Below, in pieces: positions 58,330-64,000 of a DNA stretch of 64,000 nt. The stretch is taken from positions 1 through 64,000 of the forward strand of contig JAUCBJ010007426.1 of the NCBI GenBank assembly GCA_032718475.1, read 5' to 3'. The notes beneath the pieces were generated by a model. The model did no database searches. It saw only the letters and a program-made list of their open reading frames with translations, and was not told where the DNA came from. The translations under genes were made by a program, and so were the position numbers. Each line of letters starts with the position of its first letter. Position 1 is the first letter of the stretch. Source of the DNA: Nemertoderma westbladi. Its lineage: Eukaryota > Xenacoelomorpha > Nemertodermatida > Nemertodermatidae.

Positions 58330-59595
58330 CTACAAACTGTCGCAGTAGCCGGCTAGATCTTAGAAACATGCGCAGCCAGTTACCGTGCGGGTGAGTATGA
58401 GAGTTTAGTTTGTTCTCACTTCTCACTGGTACTGGGGATGGATGATATGACAGACATTGGGAAAACTAGCTTATTGTTCTTCCTTCCATGTATAATAGAA
58501 ATATCATAGGTAATAAACAGTAACCAGTAAAAGGCACAAGTCTGAGTCTGATGTTTGCACTGAAATACCGTCACTGATACACGAATCAGAACCGTTAAAA
58601 CCAAAGCCGCTTCTCAGATTTGAGAGATTTGTTTCTCAGATGTGACTGAATACAAATTGATATTACAGCAGTATTAAGCTACTATATATTGAGAGGGTTT
58701 AGCTTATTGCTGCCCTGACCAAGTGTCAGAGCTGCTACTTCACTATTGGCTAATGCCACAATGATTAATCACTTACTTTCCTGAGTAATCCCTCTCTTAC
58801 TATGTATGGGCAACGGATTGTGGTTAGTAAGCCGTTGCCTATAGTAATAACTATTTACATACTTGTGTGTAAAGTAGCACTTTACACGTTCGTGGGGCCA
58901 TCGCGCAGGACGAGACTCAGTTGTTTGATACAGATTAAAATTGAGCAATTCCATCCCAAAATCGGTACTTAACCAAAATTTAACCAAACTTTTACTTAAA
59001 AAAAAACTTTTGCATTGGCAGCTTGGCATCGATGTCATAGAAGTCCACAGTCAAACTACTCAAAAAATTCAATGCATCTTCAGTCCTTGGGTCTCGCTCA
59101 TCGGTTAGTCCAGTTTGCCGGTAGTGCTAGCACAGTAGCGATACAAAAAGTCGAGGTCGCCAACGACACTGCGACAGACAGAGGCGGTGGCCTTGATGGC
59201 GAGTTGTTTGAGTACCGATACAATTCCAAAACGTTGCTTTGTATAGCAGTATTGGGCTGCTGGGGTACCTGGGTGTAAACACAGTAGTGGATACCGGAAC
59301 ATGGAATAAAGGTCAGCTGGTACAACCTGACAATATGTCAGTCAGTCTTAAGTCCGCATAATTTCAAAACTTCCATGGCTGCATGGTCTGATGGTTGCCT
59401 TTGCTGAGCCGATTGATGGGCGGCGCCAACGACCTGTAGACGGTACCGGTAACTCTGTTCCACTGTAACAGTACCAGTACCGTACAATTACTAAGTCCCA
59501 ACATGGTTTTTTGAAGCGTCGCTCTACTGGTACGCAACGACTAGAGTGTTTAAATGACTGGCAAAAATTGTCTGATAGAAAACAATCTTTGGATG
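58330..59595. other. Intergenic, no supported gene
   Basis: Holds the 35-bp shared repeat at 58848-58880. Short frames at 58416-59340 have no coding support. Confidence 0.5.
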
Positions 59596-59599
59596 CCAT

Positions 59600-60480
59600 T
59601 TATAGACCTGATGGCCTATTGACTTCGCGAAAGCGTTCGACCGTGTAGTTCATAGTAAATTGATGTGTAAACTTGCTGGTGATGGAATTGGAGGTGACCT
59701 TCTAGCTTGGTTGGAAGCTTTTCCTTTCTAATCGTACCCAGCGAGTTGTTGTACTGTAGGTAATTGTTTTTCTGCAGCCCACGCCGTCCCCTCTGGTGAC
59801 TCCACAGGGTAGTGTTATTGGTCCTATTGTATTTGTAATATTCACTTACCTGATTTATTTAATGGTGCTACTTGGCAACTTTATGCCGATGACGTAAAGT
59901 TATATGCCCCTTTCTTCCTCCCATTCACAGTTAGTAGCGTGTTTAGATATTTTAGAGACATGGGCCTCGAATTGGCAGCTCACTCTAGCTATTGATAAGT
60001 ATAAAGTAATGTACATTGGTGCATCCAATCCATATCTGCCGTATTGTTTATATGGTAAGGAATGAGAACAGTTGACAATTTGAAAAATTTGGGAATTATT
60101 ATGTGCCCTGATTTAAAATTTCAAGTATATTGTAGGGAACAATCGGCTAAGGCTTTTAAAATTATAAATATGATTTTTCGGTGTTTTCATACAGCAAATA
60201 AATATGCACTTCTTACAGCCTATAGATAGATCTTACGTCCGGCCATTGGTGGAATACAACACCTCTGTCTGGTCGCCATATCTAAAATATACCATAGACA
60301 TGATAGAGCGGGTGCAAAGATATTTTACACGCAGATTGTTTGCTAGATGTAATATACCTACCTACCTTACATTAGTTATTTAGACAGATTACAAAGTCTT
60401 AGCCTTATGCCATTAGAAGTTAGGCGCATTACTTTCGACCTGAGAATGTATTTCTCAGTATTTTATATGAGAATGTATTT
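59600..60480 (+). pseudogene. Element E: CR1/jockey-like reverse transcriptase fossil
   Basis: Readable in shifting frames: DFAKAFDRVVHSKLMCKL (motif A), STG-SVIGPIVFVIF (motif B), LYADDVKLYA (59880-59915, motif C split by indels), WASNWQLTLAIDKYKVMYIG and SYVRPLVEYNTSVWSPYLK. Many stops and frameshifts; no clear ends or tail. Confidence 0.75.
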
Positions 60481-61115
60481 CTCAGTATTTTGTATGAGAA
60501 TGAATTTCGACCTAATACTAACTAATGTTGAGTGCCTCATAGTTGTTCACTTATATCTGTATATTTTTATTTGATATTTGATTAATTTAATTTAATTAAA
60601 GAGTATATATAACTAAACTAATAAAACTAACCTCTGTAACCTCTGTAACTATGATTTCACATTTCTTTTAAAGCATACATACAGGTTTAACGAACTAAAA
60701 GGGAGAATTAAACAGGGAACCCCTACAACTGCCGATTGTGCACATGCAAGGTACATAGAAGATTGCTACAATCTTTCAAACCTATCGTATAAATAATAGG
60801 ATTCGGAAATACTTTAACATGGTCTAAACCTTCATTATAACTGTACCTGACTGACACTCGCCTTCATCATATCCATATCTACACCAGACACTCTCTATTA
60901 TTTATTATACGGACTTGTAACTTCTAAATCCTGTATCCACACTTTTAAAATTTAAATCACTGCTAATGATGTTCAAGTTGACGTTGCTGGGGTGTTAATA
61001 CCATGGGACTAATAGATTATTTGTGGCACCGTACTTATGTTAGACTTTCCCCATATATATACAATATTTGCCGTCAATGCGTTATCTATACTCTTACCAT
61101 CCGTATCTAACTCCG
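60480..61115. other. Non-coding, nothing identified
   Basis: AT-rich, with a short duplication of the phrase TATGAGAATGTATTTCTCAGTATTT near 60445-60500. Confidence 0.45.
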
Positions 61116-61470
61116 CTACGCCGGGTTTACTGTGCCAAGTACAATGAACACAGCGCCAACCAGACACTATATAACATTGGAGGTGTCTCATTGATTCCCA
61201 CAAAGCTTGACACTAGAACAAAGCAGCCTCCGCTTTGCAGGACATTGCATTCGCCGTGAGGACCAGCCAGTGCATAATCTTGTGCTTTGGCAACCTCATT
61301 GAGTGAATAAGCATGGTGAACAGCCCATGACTTTCTTGAGACGCACCTTAGAGGACACTGGCCGTGAAGATACGGATGATCTAGCAAATGTCATGGTTGA
61401 AAGGGAGTTGTGGCGGCGCAATTTTGTCGACAAGCTGGCACAGCGTTCTTAAAAATGCAGCTGCAATGCA

Positions 61471-61653
61471 ACTTAAGACTGCCCGTTCAATAGAAGTGGA
61501 TTAGGTGGGACTGTGAGTGTCAGGGGCTAGTGGCTGAACTGGTTAGCGCTACTGATGAGGCCTGTTAGGCCGAAACGTACGTATAGCGCTGGGAAACCCC
61601 GGTGACGCGCTTTCTCATTTTTTCCACTTCTGAACAAACCCATAATATTACAC
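61471..61653 (+). mobile_element. Short ribozyme-bearing element (SINE/retrozyme-like)
   Basis: 183 bp inserted into element A between CTGCAATGCA (61461-61470) and CTGCTATGCA (61654-61663), a 9/10 matching pair that looks like a target-site duplication. It contains a Pol III A-box-like TGGCTGAACTGG (61531-61542) and, directly after it, a hammerhead ribozyme. No poly-A tail and no clear B box. No protein-coding capacity. Related ideas in the literature are Schistosoma Sm-alpha-type SINEs and animal retrozymes; the assignment here is inference. Confidence 0.65.
61543..61592 (+). ncRNA. Type I hammerhead self-cleaving ribozyme
   Basis: Core CTGATGA at 61552-61558. Stem II is GGCC/GGCC (61559-61562 with 61568-61571) with loop TGTTA. 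GAA is at 61572-61574. A short stem III is ACGTACGT (A61575 pairs T61582), and the cleavage triplet is GTA (61581-61583). Stem I is 7 perfect pairs, AGCGCTA (61545-61551) with TAGCGCT (61584-61590), plus two G-U pairs. Every invariant core base is present. The open stem I makes it type I. Cleavage is predicted after A61583. The very short stem III is what metazoan retroelement hammerheads show and suggests it may work best as a dimer. Confidence 0.85.
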
Positions 61654-61689
61654 CTGCTATGCAGCATGCCGATCCCAGTAGTAGTATCC

Positions 61690-62225
61690 GTATCTTTACC
61701 GATATATGATAATTAAAGGTAACGACATAATGACTTTTAGTTAATATACCGATATGTGGTTATTTTAATGATTGGTGCAGTTATCTTTATTCTACTACTA
61801 AAATATATTACTACTGTATTATACTACTATTATTGTACTCATACGCGATGTTTATTTTACCACTGACTTATTTTACTACAACGGTAATTACTCAACGGTA
61901 TAATTAATGGGATATGAGTAACCAGTTTCTGGTGTAATAATTGGTGTAAAATATTGTTTACTTTGTATCGCTAACTATAATAACTGTCTGATATTATTTG
62001 TGCTGTGGACTTTTTACTTCATAACAAATATCAATTTTATTTGATTAAAGAAAATGAATGAATGGATACTAATGTTGTAAAGCCTAGACCCAGTGTCGGA
62101 GAATCAATTACATTATCACAATAGAAGTATCAATTCGATAATGCGTCAAAGTAACAAATAGTGTGAAACCAAAATCCAATAAGTGAAGCAGTATATTATC
62201 AGTCAGTACGTGGCTACAATGGGTC
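61690..62225. other. Non-coding, nothing identified
   Basis: AT-rich; TTTTACTAC / ATATACCGATATG-type words recur but I see no defined element. Confidence 0.4.
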
Positions 62226-62227
62226 GT

Positions 62228-62400
62228 CATTATGACGATCTAAGGACATAGGTAGATCACAGACACAGTCAACCACAATTTTGAATAATATTGGCGCAAG
62301 TGTATCACCCTGGATGACTTCCCATAAAACTTCTAATTGATCTGTATCACCGTCGACAAAATGTCGTCGAACCATCGTATAGTGATCTTTTATTGATACA
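62228..62400 (-). pseudogene. Element A RT fragment (motif B region)
   Basis: Reads YTMVRRHFVDGDTDQLEVLW and EVIQGDTLAPILFKIVVD, matching the TVDGDTEPFEVLWGVLQGD region of element A, with the plus-strand continuation lost on both sides. Confidence 0.75.
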
Positions 62401-62459
62401 AACCAGGTTCGAAATGATTGAGATTTAATGGGAATTTGAATGGTTCGAAAATCACTCTC

Positions 62460-63840
62460 CATATAAAGAAAGGTTAAATAAAAAAATACTGAAATAAATC
62501 ACATCAGCGACTTGTGACACGTCAGATCTACTAGCCAATCGCAGCCGATTTTCAAAATTATGTTCGCTCGCTTACTTAAACCCGCCATTTCGACATTTTC
62601 TTCATGTTTTTACATTAATACACACTGTAAAAGCTTCTGTGGGATATAACTGGCCCTTTTGCTTCGCAATCCAGTTTCCCCCCTAGGCGCTGGAATACTC
62701 TAAAAGGCTCTATAACTATATATATATTCCCCTCGCCCGCAAGGTACCGTTATAGGTGTTTTAACGGACATAAAAGTCATTCTGCTATATACGTGTTTTG
62801 GCGGACATGGTAAGGCAAAAAACCTGCAATGCACCAAATACCTTTCACAGCTTAGCCGTGATGATTCATATTACGACATCTAACAGCTGGTTGCTGACAT
62901 GGAAACAGCCATTGGCCACATGGTTCTTTGTTTAGCTTAAGCCAATCAGAGCGATTTTTTCTGTCGATGTGGAGCTTTTCGGCCGATCATACTAGAAATT
63001 ATAGAGCGTATAACTGTTATCAACTCACATATCTTATCTAATCATAACAACTGATCGCAATTCAGTTTTACATTATCGGTTCAATATACATTATTATACT
63101 GCTGTTTACTATTGTTTGGTTGAATATTATTTGGAGAACATTTATAAAGAACCCAAATTTCCCAATTTTCTTGATACACTACAGGTTAGAGAGGCGGGTT
63201 ATATATAGCGATTGCGATTTATATTATTGTGTATGTAGTGAATTTAATGCTATTTGATAAGCACTACATTGGTCCGTTGCTGTTCTCTTTATATATGATA
63301 AAAATCATTGACGGTCGGCAAATTAGTGAGCAGTATTGTATGTTACCGGTAGTGTGCATGATTGTGACTGATAACTAAGCATTTCCTAAAGAATGCGCCT
63401 CATACGTGAATCATAAGCCTTACCGACTTACCATTGTGATTAGTATAAGTCATATCTCTGTTTACCTAAATAGAGCGCCACGTCCTAAAGGAACTGTTAA
63501 TATTTCCCGAAAGTGAATAATATTAGTCAGAAATTAATTATTAACGATCAATCGAATAATACAGTACAGTAAGCTTACACTGCAATAATAATCTAAGCCC
63601 TCAGAATCCAGTCTCCCGGGAATATCCAGCGGGTGAATGGACGCGCACTAGGCTGGCTTCTGCTAATGTTGTGTTTATTGGTATTAAATATTTGTTATCT
63701 TCTAAAGTCTATTTATAAACCAAAAGACATATAAATTTTGGCAGGTTAAACTGCTAAAGGTCTTCAAAAGCGCGTACAATAACAGTTATTGACTTTATTG
63801 CAGTAAGCAATAAAGTTGAAAGTACCGGTCGACCGGTAAA
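62460..63840. other. Intergenic, no supported gene
   Basis: No open frame, tRNA or repeat family that I can support. Confidence 0.5.
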
Positions 63841-63844
63841 CCTG

Positions 63845-63980
63845 AACCGGTACTTCTGTAGGTCAGTAGGCCCAACTGCCAGAACCGGTACTGCTGTAGG
63901 TCCGTAGGTCCAACTGCCAGAACCGGTACTTCTGTAGGTCCGTAGGCCCAACTGTCCTAACCGGTACTTCCAGTATAAGT
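63845..63980. repeat. 38-bp tandem repeat, about 3.5 copies
   Basis: Units start at 63845, 63883, 63921 and 63959 with AACCGGTACTTCTGTAGGTC, then GTAGG(C/T)CCAACTG. The last unit is partial. Confidence 0.9.
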
Positions 63981-64000
63981 ACATTAGTATTATTCGATTT

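Larger units (their letters stand above)
50160..58330 (+). repeat. Segmental duplication unit 3 (contains gene copy 3)
   Basis: Shared blocks: GTGAACAGACATCTGCATC (50192), TCTCGGGTAGGAG (50351), AAAGGTAGATTATTTTATTT (51569), GCCCTTGGATAAAATAAATG (52046, the empty element A site), the exon 1 block (52200-52440) and the exon 2 block (56710-58290). Confidence 0.75.
61117..61690 (+). mobile_element. Element A 3' fragment split by a 183-bp insertion
   Basis: RT C-terminal coding remains (RVYCAKYNEHSANQTLYNIG, then shifted frames to DKLAQRS). The 3' end (CAGCTGCAATGCA ... GCAGCATGCCGATCC(CAG)TAGTAG) is interrupted after 61470 and resumes at 61654. Confidence 0.85.

Overview
The window looks like AT-rich nuclear DNA of an invertebrate animal, probably marine. 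Genes have GT..AG introns. There is no operon structure. Non-LTR retrotransposon debris of several clades, a BEL/Pao-like fragment, minisatellites and long poly-G/poly-C tracts fill most of the space. I cannot name the species; the mix of elements fits a non-model animal such as an echinoderm, hemichordate or cnidarian.

Left end (1-4 kb): two host genes on the minus strand. One is the 5' part of a secreted or membrane leucine-rich-repeat protein (two exons, running off the left edge). The other is an unrecognised two-exon gene of about 591 residues with an acidic, coiled-coil-like C-terminal half.

4-20 kb: a retrotransposon graveyard. An APE-type non-LTR element (called A here, RTE-like) lies on the minus strand at 11.4-20.1 kb. 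It is split by a nearly complete second element (B, CR1-group/Daphne-like, 13.29-18.35 kb) carrying an RRM-like ORF1, an APE endonuclease and a reverse transcriptase. A 2.2-kb AT-rich minisatellite with self-complementary units abuts the 3' tail of element A.

20-58 kb: three diverged copies of one segment (roughly 20.5-27.2, 29.8-45.3 and 50.1-58.4 kb). Each copy holds the same apparent two-exon plus-strand gene: a 19-base first coding exon (MAAGGS...) with a GTATGT donor, a 3-7.5 kb intron packed with repeats, and one large 3' exon. The predicted proteins are about 436, 440 and 439 residues. All three reading frames are open and their length differences are multiples of three. I do not recognise the family. 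Comparing the three copies exposes insertions in single copies, two of them with target-site duplications. The introns carry several copies of a Cys-rich, probably RLE-type reverse-transcriptase element (D). Other contents of this stretch are a foldback element, a 637-bp terminal-inverted-repeat element with a small Cys-rich ORF, a BEL/Pao gag-protease fragment and a tRNA-derived SINE head.

Right end (58-64 kb): degraded non-LTR fragments. At 61.47-61.65 kb a 183-bp insertion inside an element A 3' end contains a hammerhead ribozyme motif with complete core and matching stems, preceded by a Pol III A-box-like sequence. This ribozyme-bearing short element and the triplicated unknown gene are the two most interesting items. 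Apart from the gene pair at the left, the triplicated gene and one candidate exon at 28.6 kb, almost everything is mobile or repetitive DNA.
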